DNA of 64,000 nt from Anaeramoeba flamelloides (Eukaryota; Metamonada; Anaeramoebidae). The stretch is from contig JANTQA010000036.1 in assembly GCA_027625915.1 (NCBI GenBank), forward strand, positions 10,747,001 to 10,811,000, in the 5' to 3' direction. The notes beneath the pieces are model-generated. The model saw only the letters and a list, made by a program, of their open reading frames with translations, ran no database searches and was not told the DNA's origin. The first letter of the stretch is position 1. Each line of letters begins with the position of its first letter. This document shows, piece by piece, positions 10,039 through 21,390 of the stretch. Position numbers and translations under genes: made by a program.

Positions 10039-12756
10039 ATGGGAAATACAGAAGGTGGTGAATCTTTACAAAACCACGATCAATCCAAAACTTCAAGTTC
10101 ACAAAGAAACGTATCAGAAACAAATACTACCAACACGGAGATTACAACTAATAGTGAACAAGCACAAACTCAATCGAATGAAAATAAAAAAAGTAAATTA
10201 AAAAAACCAGTAAATGGAAAAAGCAGAGGAAGAGGAATAAAAAGAGGTAGAGGAAGAGGTAGAGGAAGAGGTAGAGGTGGAAGAGGAAGAGGTGGAAGAG
10301 GAAGAGGTAGAGGAAGAGGAAGAGGAAGAGGTGGAGGTAGAGGTAGAGGAAGAGGTAGAGGCAGTGGAAGAGGAATAACTAGAGGAAGAGGAATAAATAG
10401 AGGAAGGGGTATGAGTAGAGGAAGAGGAAGAGGTAGAGGAAGAGGTAGAGGAAGAGGAATAAATAGAGGTAGGGGAAGAGGTATGAGAAGAGGAAGAGGA
10501 AGAGGAAGAGGCCAAGTCACAACACAAATGGTTAATAATCAACAAAACCTGCAAATGGCAAACTCTGGTTACTTTCAACAAGAACAAAATCAAAATTATA
10601 ACAATGAAAATCAATTTCAAAACAACCTGCCACAACAAACACAAATGCCATTTGAACAGCAATTATTTCAACAACAACAATTATTAGAAAATCAACAGAT
10701 CCAACAGCAAGATCAATTTCAACAACAACAAATGCCATTTGAACAGCAACTATCTCAACAACAACAGCAATTAGAAAATCAACAGATCCAACAGCAAGAT
10801 CAATTTCAGCAACAGCAATTCTTCGAGCAACAGCAACAAGATCAATTTGAACAACAAAACCAATTTGAACAGCAACTAATCCAACAACAGCAGCAATTAG
10901 AACATCAACAGATTCAACAACAAGATCAAATTCAACAACAACAATTCTTTGAGCAACAGCAACAAGATCAATTCCAGCAACAACAAGTTCCACAACAACA
11001 ACAACAACAATTCCAACAATTCCAACAACAACCATTTGAACAACAACAGCAATTCCAACAACAACCATTACAACAACAACCAATCCAAGAACAGCAGCAA
11101 CAAGATCAATTCCAGCAACAACAAGTTCCACAACAACAGCAACAGCAGCAATTCCAACAACAATCATTTGAACAACAACAAAAAATTAAACAACAAGAGC
11201 AATTCTTACAACAACAACAACAACAATTACAACAACAACCAATACAACAACAGCAATACCAACAAACAATAACACATAACCAACAAAAAACTGAAAATCA
11301 AATCAATCTTCCAATTTTGATACCCAAGAATGTAAAAATTCAAGAAAATGGTAAAGTTCAAGGGTTAGTACCTAAGTACGAAAAGCACCCAGAATATTTA
11401 CAAATGCAAAATCAAAATAATCTTAATTTTACCCCAAATCAAACAATTGGAAGAGGAACAGGTCGAGGAAGGGGCCGAGGAAGGGGCCGAGGAAGAGGTT
11501 TTGTAATAGAAAGTGGAAGAGGTGGAGGCAGAGGATTTGGAATGGAAAGTAGAAGAGGAAGAGGAAGAGGAAGAGGAAGAGGAAGAGGAAGAGGAAGAGG
11601 AACAGGTAATTTCAGGACAAATATGGTATTATCAAATAATAACATGAATTACAATAATCCACCCAAATCACAAATTCAAGTTATAAACTTTAAAAATCAA
11701 AATTTGAATTTAACTCAAAGTAAAAATCCAAATCCAAATCCAAATAATAATTTAAATGTAATGAATTTCAATCCACTACTAAAAAATAATCTCAAACAAG
11801 AACCAAATAAATCAGTAGTTTTTGATTTGAAAAGGAAAAGAGAATTACCATCATTAAAGAATGCACTTGAAGGTGAACCAGATTATAACATTATCAAAGA
11901 AATAATTGAACAAGGGTGCGATGTTAATGAAATCTATGAAAATGGATCAAATCCTTTACTTATTGCAATTCAAAATAATCTTGATCCCAAGATTATTAAA
12001 TTAATGTTAAAAAACGGAGCAGAAATTTATTCTGAATCCATTATTAAGAATTCTATAAAAATAAATGACAACCTTAATAATATTATTAAATCACATTATG
12101 CACTAAATATTGATTTTCTATCTACTCTACTAAGAAGAGATTTAGCCGATCTTACAATTCAAAACGTACAATTCAATAAATTTTGGGTGCAATTTAGAAT
12201 TAAAAATTTATTTGAAGGCGATCCTTGGTTTTTGATTCAACAATTAAAAAAACATGAAGTAACCCAATTAATGAAATGGGCATATTCCGGATTAATTGAA
12301 GACTTTGATATTATGAACTCAATTATCGAAAAATTAAATTTATCTGAAAAAACTCACGAAGAAAAATCAGGCAAATTTGGTTTATTAAAAGATTTGCAGG
12401 CACTATTTTTCGACGACAAGTCTAAAGATTTCACAATTATTATTGATGAAGGTATTAAATTTAAATTACATAAGATTGTCTTAATAGCTCGTTCCAAATT
12501 CTTTAGAAATTTAATTTTACAAGGTAATAACCAATTTATTATACCCAACGATTTGAAAAACAAACCAAAACATATTTGGAATAATTACGTATATTTTATT
12601 TATTTTGATAAAATTAATGAAACAATTACCAATTTTCAAGATTTAAAATCATTTAGAGAAATTATTCTTAGGACAAGAATAAGTACAATATCAAATATTA
12701 GATTGAAATTAATGGTCAAGCTTTCTAAACTAACTCAATCAAAACAACAAAATTAA
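10039..12756 (+). CDS. Arg-Gly/Gln-rich protein with ankyrin-like and BTB-like domains
   Basis: A 905-residue single-exon protein. In order: a polar N-terminus (1-58); a near-uninterrupted Arg-Gly tract (about 60-162); a Gln-rich tract (about 165-425) built from imperfect QQQ(L/F)-containing repeats; a second Arg-Gly tract (about 472-530); an Asn/Pro-rich linker; about two ankyrin-like repeats (610-690, IIEQGCDVNEIYENGSNPLL and IIKLMLKNGAEIY); the C-terminal half of a diverged BTB fold (LMKWAYSGLIED); and the start of a second BTB-like unit (FTIIIDEG..KFKLHKIVLIARSKFFRNL). Ankyrin and BTB modules mediate protein contacts and BTB often feeds Cullin-3 ligases; Arg-Gly tracts bind RNA and are arginine-methylated. 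The combined role is unknown. The ATG follows a T-rich leader. The C-terminal part uses more varied codons than the tracts, which argues that the domains are under selection. Confidence 0.85.
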   Translation: MGNTEGGESLQNHDQSKTSSSQRNVSETNTTNTEITTNSEQAQTQSNENKKSKLKKPVNGKSRGRGIKRGRGRGRGRGRGGRGRGGRGRGRGRGRGRGGGRGRGRGRGSGRGITRGRGINRGRGMSRGRGRGRGRGRGRGINRGRGRGMRRGRGRGRGQVTTQMVNNQQNLQMANSGYFQQEQNQNYNNENQFQNNLPQQTQMPFEQQLFQQQQLLENQQIQQQDQFQQQQMPFEQQLSQQQQQLENQQIQQQDQFQQQQFFEQQQQDQFEQQNQFEQQLIQQQQQLEHQQIQQQDQIQQQQFFEQQQQDQFQQQQVPQQQQQQFQQFQQQPFEQQQQFQQQPLQQQPIQEQQQQDQFQQQQVPQQQQQQQFQQQSFEQQQKIKQQEQFLQQQQQQLQQQPIQQQQYQQTITHNQQKTENQINLPILIPKNVKIQENGKVQGLVPKYEKHPEYLQMQNQNNLNFTPNQTIGRGTGRGRGRGRGRGRGFVIESGRGGGRGFGMESRRGRGRGRGRGRGRGRGTGNFRTNMVLSNNNMNYNNPPKSQIQVINFKNQNLNLTQSKNPNPNPNNNLNVMNFNPLLKNNLKQEPNKSVVFDLKRKRELPSLKNALEGEPDYNIIKEIIEQGCDVNEIYENGSNPLLIAIQNNLDPKIIKLMLKNGAEIYSESIIKNSIKINDNLNNIIKSHYALNIDFLSTLLRRDLADLTIQNVQFNKFWVQFRIKNLFEGDPWFLIQQLKKHEVTQLMKWAYSGLIEDFDIMNSIIEKLNLSEKTHEEKSGKFGLLKDLQALFFDDKSKDFTIIIDEGIKFKLHKIVLIARSKFFRNLILQGNNQFIIPNDLKNKPKHIWNNYVYFIYFDKINETITNFQDLKSFREIILRTRISTISNIRLKLMVKLSKLTQSKQQN
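10215..10515 (+). repeat. Purine-only Arg-Gly coding repeat
   Basis: About 300 bases of GGAAGAGGTAGA-type units encode the first Arg-Gly tract. The + strand is almost purely A/G with only scattered T, giving extreme strand asymmetry. A shorter tract of the same kind lies at about 11450-11610. Such arrays expand by slippage. Confidence 0.8.
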
Positions 12757-12932
12757 AAACGTAAAAAATTTTAAAATATTAATCTAATACTAAAATTTAA
12801 TTAATTTTTTTGAAATATAAAAAAAAAAAAAAAAAAAATAATTTTTACACAAATAATAACAACAACAAATTTATTCAATTCAAAATTAATTATTAAAAAT
12901 AAAAAATTCTGATAAAAATATTATAAATTCTT

Positions 12933-12968
<36 letters not shown>

Positions 12969-14730
12969 AAAAATTGGTAAAACAAAAATAAAATTATTAT
13001 TATAAATTGAAAGATAATAAAGGAAAAGATAACATTTTCATTTTTTTTTTAAAAAAAAAATGGGTGTATATTTTTCTATTAATATCTTTTATATAAATAA
13101 TAATATAGTCGATGAAAGAAAATTTATAATATTTTTATCATATAATTTTAAAAGATAGATTAATATACAAATATTAACCATAAAATTTTAAAAAAAAAAA
13201 AATTATTTTCCCAATATGATGAAAAATTATTTGAATTATCAATAATAAATTTTTTTTTAATAGTGTTTACATTTAAAAAAAAATTAATAAATTATTAACA
13301 AAATTTCAATAATTTGCTTCAAAAGCAAAAAAAAAAAATCAAAAAAATATTCTTATTTTTTTAAGAATCAAAAATTGATTGAATAAAAAAATAAAAAATT
13401 AAAAATAAATCAAAAATCAAACTATTAACACTCAAAACATTTTTTATTCTATTAACCTAAGTTTTTTTTCTTATCACAAAAAAAAAAAAATTACTTTTTC
13501 TTTTCCTTTTATAATCTTTTAATCTAAAAAAAAAAAAACTATTATTATTATTTCTAACAAAAATTAAACGCATTTATTAAAATATATCAATAAATAATAT
13601 CTGACTAGAATTATGAACAGAATTTAATTTTTTAATTCAAAAAAATGAAATAATTAAAATTAAAAAAAATATTTTGATTTTCTAAAAATTATTTATATTT
13701 GTATCACTCCAAATTGAATTAAAAAGGATATTTTTTACTTTTTAATAAAATCAAGTAAAAAAATGAATTGAATGTTTAAATCTGATTATGAAAAACAAAA
13801 TAATATTGATAAAACTATTAAATTTTTATTCTAAAATCACAATAAAAAATTTTTTGTTTGGCATTAAGCATTCAAATAATCACAAACTTAAAAAAATAAT
13901 TACTTCATACTTGGTATGCTTTTATTTTTTTTTATATAATTATATAAAAAAAAAAATTAATTAAAAGTAATATCCCAAATGAATAAGTAATATAAAAAAA
14001 TTAAAAAAAAAAACAATATTCTCAATACATTAGAAATTTTTTTGTGCAAAAATGAAAAAAACAATAAAGTCAAAAAACCTTCTTTTTTCATTAATAATTA
14101 TCATATCGATATATCTTTGATAAAATAAAAGAAGATGGTTTATTATCATTCATTTAATAATGAAAAATCTTTAAGAAAGCGATTTATTGTTAATATTATT
14201 TTAAAAAGTTTTTTCAAAAAGGAAAAATAAAAAAATATAAAATAAAATCTATTTCAAAATTTTTCAAAGACCAAAATTCATTTTCAATCACAAAACATTC
14301 CAAATAATTTTAAGGGATAGCGACTACATTAAAAAAAATTTTTCACTTTTTTCCAAAGTCCAAAAGGGATTAAAAATCTATAATTGCACCAAAGAGTAAA
14401 ACTCAAAGATTATCTACCTTTAAACCACCAGTTAAATTTATTAATTAAAAAACAGAAAATAGATTAATAAATTGTCAATTTTTCCAAATTATTAACTATT
14501 AAACATCGAAGAAAAATTGAGCAATGGAAATGAAATTGGGTATAAAATAAAAAAATTATATCTTGCTTTTTCCCAAATGGCAACACAAAAATTCAATTTT
14601 TAATTAAAAAAAAAGATTATATACAAATAGAATATATTGGAAATACTCAATTAGAACTACTAACTTATGAACTGTAAACAATTATTTATACATTTATATT
14701 ATCTTATAAAAGAAGAAATAAGTAATTATA

Positions 14731-14795
14731 AACTTTGTTTCGGTTCAAATAGGCACTCAAAATTGTTTTCAAATATCAATTATTTTTTATAATTC
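14731..14795 (+). repeat. Truncated left end of the TA-flanked inverted-repeat family
   Basis: TA followed by AACTTTGTTTCGGTTCAAAT and then a TTTTCAAATATCAATTATTTT block, matching the left ends at 26705 and 42644. It breaks off after about 60 bases and runs into the ATCGCGAT array. Nested inside the 14314-17516 element. Confidence 0.6.
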
Positions 14796-14972
14796 ACGAT
14801 TAAGTTACAAAAATCGCGATTATTTCTATCAAATCGCAGTATTTTATAAAATCGCGATATTCAATAACAAATCGCGATATTCTATAAAATCGTGATATTC
14901 TATAAAATCGTGATAATTATTAAAAAATGGGGATAAATGCCAAAATATCGTGATTAAAAATAATCATGATAT
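14795..14972. repeat. Short tandem array of ATCGCGAT palindromes
   Basis: About nine units of roughly 20 bp, each with an octamer ATCGCGAT or a one-base variant (ATCGTGAT, ATCGCAGT) separated by TATTCTATAAA-like spacers. Perfect octamers lie at 14813, 14851 and 14871; ATCGTGAT at 14889, 14907 and 14947. The CGCG core is striking in such AT-rich DNA. Confidence 0.7.
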
Positions 14973-17801
14973 AATAGTTGATGTATTTTTTGGCTAATTG
15001 AGACATATTTTTACAAAGAAATTTTTTTTGATCAAAAAATAGATTATGTGATTATAAGTTATTCTTTGAAAAAACGAACAAAAAAGATACTTGATTCAAT
15101 CAATGATAAGATCAAAGAGTTTTATTGTATTTTCGTTTGGTTTGGTTGAAAAACCTATCCTTCCTTTTAGATCAACAACAACAAGAACTAAAGAGAAATA
15201 AATATTTTCTCAGTCAAAACTGGTGTTGTAAATTGTGTTGAATAATGAGCTTCTAAAACAACCGACCCTTCACTCTTTCTTAAAAGAATGTGTTTTTGGG
15301 TGAAAACATTTTCAATATTCTAGTAAAGCTGAAAGGAGTTAAGATAAGTTTTCAAAAGCTTTCACAACATCCTTGCTGCATTATCACCTATTATTAAGGT
15401 TGTTTGGACATTTGTTTTCTTCTTGTTCTTCTTCTTTGAGTATCCTTGTATTGGACAGAAAAGACAACTAGAGTTTATGTGTTTTTGTTTGCTATCGTAA
15501 AGTTCATCAGTGTCCGATCAGTATTTTTACAGATAATTATTTTAACGACAAAAAAAGAATCATAAAATAAAATTTATTGAAATTTATTTGATTTTTTTAT
15601 GGAGATTAGATTTTTTGAAGGATCTTATTTCAAATCCATCCCATTTATTTTTTCATATTTTATTCAATTTGTATCTTCCGATTTTATTGATATAAGATTT
15701 AGTAATTATTTAAATATAATTTTATCTACAATTATTCTCCAAATCCAAATATTCTAGAGATCTTACAAAAAAAAATCAAAGATAATTTTTCTTTCATTTC
15801 TACTTTTGAGAATATAAACCCAGATTTCGTTATTAGTTCAATGATTATTTAATCATTTATTTATTCTTTTAAAAAATAATTTATTTTATTTGATAATATA
15901 ATTGAACATAATATTTAACAAGTTATTTGTCAATTGATTAAATTCTTTTCTTTTTTTCTTTATATCATTTTTAATTCTTATTAAAATAATAAATCACGTT
16001 TTGTTTTTTATCTTATAAAATCATCTTATAGATTTTCTAGATAATTCCTTTGAATTCTCATAAATAAAAATATCTCTTTTTTAAAACATTTTAAATTATT
16101 ATTAGATTTATTTAAAACTTTTTATAAAAAACATTCAATTCACCAATTTTGAAAATGTGAAAATATTTCAGAACAATAAAAATGAAAAAATAACTTTTTT
16201 TATTACCTTTTCAATCTTTGAATAACCCTTTTTTGTGGATTTTAAAAAAATCCTTGAATTTATAATAGTTATTCTTTTCTTCTATGTACAAGATTAATTT
16301 ATCATTTTTATTACAAATCCTAATTAATGTTAAAAAAATGTCTAATTATTTAGAATTTTGAGATACTGTAAACAGGAAATACTTTACAGGTTATGATGTA
16401 GGTCTTAATTCTGGCATTAAAAATTAATTCCTATTTAATACATTTATAAATTTGAAGTAAATTTAAAAAGATTTTTGAAAAGAAAATCAATAATTTTGAT
16501 CAATATAAAGATCTTGGAAAAAAAAAAAAATGAAGTTACAAAAAAGAATCATAAGGAAAGAATCAAGCCAGAGATCATTAGATCAAAATAATTTTTTTTT
16601 TTTACTTCCGATTTGATTAATAATTTGTTCAAATATTTAAATAGACTTTAATTATTAATTTAATAGAATAGATATTGACTCTCAAACCTACTATTTTATT
16701 ACTTATAGAAGAAATAATAAAAAAAGCCTAATATGCTAAAATCGTTAAACATATTCTATATTTTTAATTCTCTAAAGTTAGATGAAATCTTCAACATTAT
16801 CAGGTTTTTAAAAACAATTATTTTGATCGAAAAAAAATTATATAGAAATTAAAAAAAAACACTAGTTCTGAGGATGCTTGTATATTTCTCTTTTTTATTT
16901 TTGATCAAACACAATAATAATACTTTTAAACCTTGTAAACAAAGTTCAATAAGAATCAGAATATAATACAAAAGTCGGCATTTTCACTTGTTTATTACCT
17001 TTTCAATATAATCTGAAAAACAGTCTTGTTTATTTAGTTGGAATTTTGTTAGATTTTTATTAGTTAAGCTATCCCATTAAAAAGAATTTATTAGATTTTT
17101 TTCAAATATGGAACCAAATGCTAAAATATAATGTTGAGAGAATGAACACAGTGGAAATCTTCAACATTTCTGAAAGTTGATTCAAAAATTCAACTTAAAA
17201 TTCTATTGTGAAAATTTCTTTGAAAAAAAAATATTATGGATTTTAATTTTTTTTCAGGAACATCTTTTGAATCTTAAAAATCAATGGGACATAAACCAAA
17301 GTAAAAAACTTTGTTTTCTAATCTTCGTGAAAATTCTAAATAAGTGAAACACGATTTTTAATTGTGATCCTAAGTAAAAAAACTTGTACTAATTTCTCGT
17401 CTAATAATATTTAATAATCGATTTTTTAGAGCCATTTCAACCTGGATTACCAATAGGGTTTGCCTTCAAGTCACAGAATAATTAATTATGGACAAACCGA
17501 AACTGAGACTACTCCCTTAATAAAGAATGATCTTAACGAACCGCAAAATTCTCTTCTTTTAAATTTTCATAATCAGACTGATAATGTATTTTATTTACTG
17601 TACTTTCAGAGAATATTTTTTAAACGGAACCCTTTTTGAAAATAACTTTGCAATATTAGATTGTTTCTCAAAAATTTGTTCAAAGAATTCATCGTTCCAT
17701 TATTTTTACATATTATTTTATCATTTTTTTTAGAGTATTCCCAACAACCCATTTCTAATAAAAATATTTCAATTATTTCAAATTGAAACCTAACCACATC
17801 C

Positions 17802-18541
17802 ATGGGTAAGCTCCGTAAGTCAAGAAAATTTGCGAAGGTAAAAAGAAAAATAAGAAAACAAGATCGAAGAATTGCAACAGAAGAAAAAGACAAAAAAGAA
17901 AAAAAAAGAAAAAAAACAAAATCGCTTGTGAGGAATTTGTAATAAAATTCATTTCTCTTTGTTTTTCTATTTTTATTGTTCAGTGTGTTAAATAAAACTC
18001 TGATTTTCTTTTTAATTCTTAATTCTACTTACGTAACCTTATTTTACTAAAAAAATTTTTATAATCTTTGCTTGCAAAAATACTCTAAAAAACCAACTCC
18101 AATCTCAACAGGCCTCAAGTCTCTTCGAGTATGTTTTTTGCGTATAACGAATCACTCGGACCACCATATCGTGTAATTTTGGATACAAATTTCATCTACT
18201 TTTCGGCACGTAATCGGCTTGATATCACAACTGGGCTTTTTGATCTCTTAATGGCAAAGACCATTGTTTACATTACTGACTGCGTTGTTGGCGAGTTAGA
18301 AAAGCTTGGTCCCAAGTTCAAAGTTGCACTAAAGGTTTCGAAAGATCCACGATTCAAAAGGCTAACTTGTAATTGCAATGGCTATGCAGATGATTGCTTA
18401 TGCACAACAGTAACAAATTTTAAATGTTATATGATCGCGACTTGTGATCGAAATTTGAAAAGAAGAATCAGGAAAATCCCTGGGGTTCCTATAGTCAGCA
18501 TTAAACATCACCAATTTATTGTTGAAAGGCTTCCTCTCTAG
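17802..18541 (+). CDS. FCF1: rRNA-processing protein FCF1 (PIN-domain, SSU processome)
   Basis: FCF1 is a nucleolar PIN-domain protein of the small-subunit processome, needed for early pre-rRNA cleavages. Exon 1 starts at the ATG at 17802 ([19 protein letters not shown], the family's basic N-terminus). Exon 2 ends with TAG at 18541 and carries the PIN domain: [62 protein letters not shown] and VERLP. The acidic residues of LDTN, GELE, ADDC and TCDRN are the metal-site positions. The best in-frame splice uses a GTGAGG donor at 17929 and an acceptor ending at 18119 (191 nt), giving about 182 residues, close to family length. An acceptor ending at 18111 has a better pyrimidine context but is out of phase with both nearby donors, so the exact junction is uncertain. 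The gene identity is secure. Confidence 0.92.
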
Positions 18542-19213
18542 ATGTTGTTTTTTTTTTGAATAAGATCTCTCGTTTCAAAAAATAATAGATTTGAACAGTT
18601 TTAAAAAATTGGTTAATAGACGGTAACTCCATTCGAAAAAACTATTCTTCCTTTTTGTGATCCCAAAAAAGTCAAATTTGAATCGTCCCAAAACCAAATT
18701 TTTATTACACAAAATACTTTTCAACTTTTTTGAAATGACTAGAATAGAATTTCATCCTAATTTGTTTGAAATTATTTGCTAATTTTATATTTTATTTGTC
18801 AAATATTTCAATTATTTTTATCCCTTTTTCAAAATAAAAATCCTTTTTTGTTTTATTTTGTTTTTTCGGTTTTTTCTAAATTTCTTCGCAACAAAGTGGT
18901 AATTCAATGTATACAATAACCTCCGCTATCAACCCCTTTTTAAACAAGAAAATGCAAATTAAACTTTTAAAAATTCTCAATTTTACAAAGCTTTTCATGT
19001 TGTAAAGTGTTGGAAAGTATTTGGTAAGTTTGAAAATTGTAGTAAAGGTTTGAAAATGCTCAAAACTTACTAAGTGTAATGTGATTTTTTGTAGTCAAGT
19101 TTTTCATTCGTTTCAATATTTATATTTCACAAATCGAAGTTATAATTTTTTTTTTTTCAAAAATTTTAACCAATAGATTTTTATGATTTATTGAAAAGAT
19201 GTTGATTAATCTT

Positions 19214-19239
<26 letters not shown>

Positions 19240-19248
<9 letters not shown>

Positions 19249-19929
19249 TCAGCCAAAGGGGCCCAGTTGTAATCTCTATAATACATGTGTTTAAAGGGTT
19301 TGCATAGATATTCGAAGAAAAATTTTATTTTGGAAATTTTCAAAATTGAAATCATTTTTTAACATTTTTGTTTTTTTTTTTCGATTTTTTTTTTAAAAAC
19401 CTCATTCATTTGCAAAAATTTTTTATTGCAAGATCAATAGTCACTTGGTAAAAACATGTTATTCTAAGGTCATTGAAACCATGTAAAGATTGTTGAGAAA
19501 TCTATTGATTTCTATTGCAATTCAATTCGATCTTTGATCATGATATTTGTTTAATAAATGTGAAAAATTTTCACTTCATTTTCATTTCCTTTTTCAAATA
19601 GAGACCACAAATACCAACGAACTTTGTTTGGGGACTTAATTTCTAAAAGAAGAGTATGGAAAATGAAGTGAAAAGTGTTTCCTATTTATTATTCAAATAC
19701 CAGTAGAAGTTCAAAACGAACATCCCTGTTTTTCTCAATAGGGACCTAAGAATTTGAGTTTTTCAATTTTTAAGAAAATTCATTGATTAATTAGTTTTCT
19801 TTCAGACATATATCAACAATTCTTTGATGTGTATTATTCTGTTTATTTCTTATTTTTTCTTCAAAGGTCAATTATATAAAATAATTGATATTTGAAAAAA
19901 ACGTTGGCCCCTTTGACTGAAACAGAGTT
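19240..19929 (-). mobile_element. TA-flanked inverted-repeat element, copy A (690 bp)
   Basis: Flanked by TA on both sides. Ends read AACTATTTTTCAGCCAAAGG (left) and, reversed from the right, AACTCTGTTTCAGTCAAAGG. The order is reversed relative to copies B (26705) and C (42644). The centre contains an internal inverted repeat around a CACTTCATTTTC/GAAAATGAAGTG pair. Non-coding, so a MITE-like element; TA flanks suggest a Tc1/mariner-type mobiliser, which is inference. Confidence 0.85.
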
Positions 19930-20638
19930 TATATATATATTCTGAACATAAAGTTTTGATAAAATTCGTAAAATTACTACAATTACAAAACAATTTATAA
20001 ATTTTGATATTTTATATTTTTTAATACTTTTTTTTGTCAATAAAAGATATCTTAATTAAATTAAATAAATATTAGATTATAATGTTCTCACCGTTTTAAA
20101 AATGTGAGGATTTGTTTTAAACATTTTCGACTTTTATGATTTGTAAAAAGGGAAAATATTATTGGAATTAAAACTATTTAAAGGTTTTTTATTTTGTAAA
20201 AGTGTTTACACATCATTTAAATGTGATAGTGGGGTTGGGTTAAGATGGAAATAACGTTTTTAAAAAAGTTCACACTTTATTTTGTAAAAAAAACTTTAAA
20301 AAGGTTTTAATACTGAAAATATTTTTAAAAAAAGTACTTGGTTTTTTTAAAAATGAGGTTATCAAACCCAGATTTTATATTTTATGGTACATAATTAAGA
20401 AAATTTCAAAAAAAAAATCTTTTTAAATCGATGTAAAATGCATATCCTATTTTTTTAATTGTAAAATATTTATTATAAATATTTACAAGTTATGAAAAAT
20501 AACTCTATTTTTTCATAGAAATTTTATTGAATTGTTTATTGGAATATAAATAATATGTTTTCTAAATTATATTTTTATTTTTGTAGAATGGTAAAAGTGA
20601 TGGTAAACAATTATCGGTATTTCATTGTTTAAAAAAAT

Positions 20639-21390
20639 TACCTAACAGTCAAACCAAAAACCCGGTAATTTCATTTTTCTGATCAATTGAAAATATTAAT
20701 AAAAAGTCAAAATCTACTCCCATTTTACTGTGAAATTATCCAATTACCCAGCAACTTATAACCATTTCAATTGTGGTATTGGTTAAATAATCTGAATCCA
20801 TCATTTTTAACTCTTTAGTAAATTCAGAAATCAAAAAAATCTAAAATTTGTAAATTCAATTGAGAACATTACTGAAAATTGAAAATCTAATTTATTGCGA
20901 TTTCCCCTTTAGATAAATTCTAAATTTATTAGAAATCATCTATATAAGAATTATTTTGTTGTTACATTTATGAAATAAGAGTATTATTTACTTTATATTT
21001 TTCTTGTAATAATTTTTTCAAAATTTTAAATTTCTATTGATAAACTTCTAGGATTTATTTTTTTACATAATGTTTTACTTAATTTCATAGAAATTCGCAA
21101 TAATCAAACACCTCTCTAAAATTCAAATTCTTTCAAATATTTCAAAATGATGAAAATAATTTATATTTGAAAATTTAAAATCAAAAGTAGATTTTTTTTG
21201 ATTTCTGAATTTACTAAAGAGTTAAAAATGATGGATTCAGATTATTTAACCAATACCACAATTGAAATGGTTATAAGTTGCTGGGTAATTGGATTATTTC
21301 ACAGTAAAATGGGAGTAGATTTTGACTTTTTATTAATATTTTCAATTGATCAGAAAAAAGAAAATTTTCGGGTTTTAGATTTGACTGAAA
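20639..21390. repeat. Long inverted repeat, arms about 200 bp
   Basis: The left arm (about 20639-20840) and right arm (about 21190-21390) are near-perfect reverse complements over about 190 bp, including ATGGATTCAGATTATTTAAC, CAATTGAAATGGTTATAAGT and AAATGGGAGTAGATTTTGAC on the right arm. About 350 bp lie between. A weaker relative of the arm lies at about 45130-45300. The right arm has an open frame of 85 codons; the left arm translated in reverse gives a similar frame with stops, so a decayed transposon reading frame is possible. Confidence 0.75.

Larger units (their letters stand above)
14314..17516. mobile_element. Candidate 3.2 kb TTAA-flanked element, no transposase visible
   Basis: TTAA lies outside both ends. 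The left end reads GGGATAGCGACTAC; the right end reversed reads GGGAGTAGTCTCAG. The two ends match only partly, so pairing is less certain than for 2249-3178. The inner right side (about 17170-17370) resembles the inner right side of the 56337-57706 element (TTCTATTGTG, AAAATCAATG, ACCAAAGTAAAAAA words). No long open frame. Confidence 0.45.
12757..17801. other. Intergenic spacer with a large repeat element
   Basis: It starts with long A runs (29 A at 12937-12965). From 14314 to 17516 lies a candidate 3.2 kb TTAA-flanked element that contains an ATCGCGAT array and a fragment of the TA-flanked family. No open frame of note anywhere in this interval. Confidence 0.55.

Noticed and set aside
10170-11272. 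Long frames opposite or overlapping the Arg-Gly/Gln tracts
   Set aside because: They are low-complexity shadows (Pro-Leu, Ser or Asn repeats) of the real frame.
12937-12965. Poly-A run as the tail of a retrocopied gene
   Set aside because: No flanking target duplication and many similar A runs occur in all spacers.
14795-14972. CRISPR-like array
   Set aside because: Units are ~20 bp, imperfect, with short similar spacers; it is a eukaryotic tandem repeat, not repeats with unique spacers.
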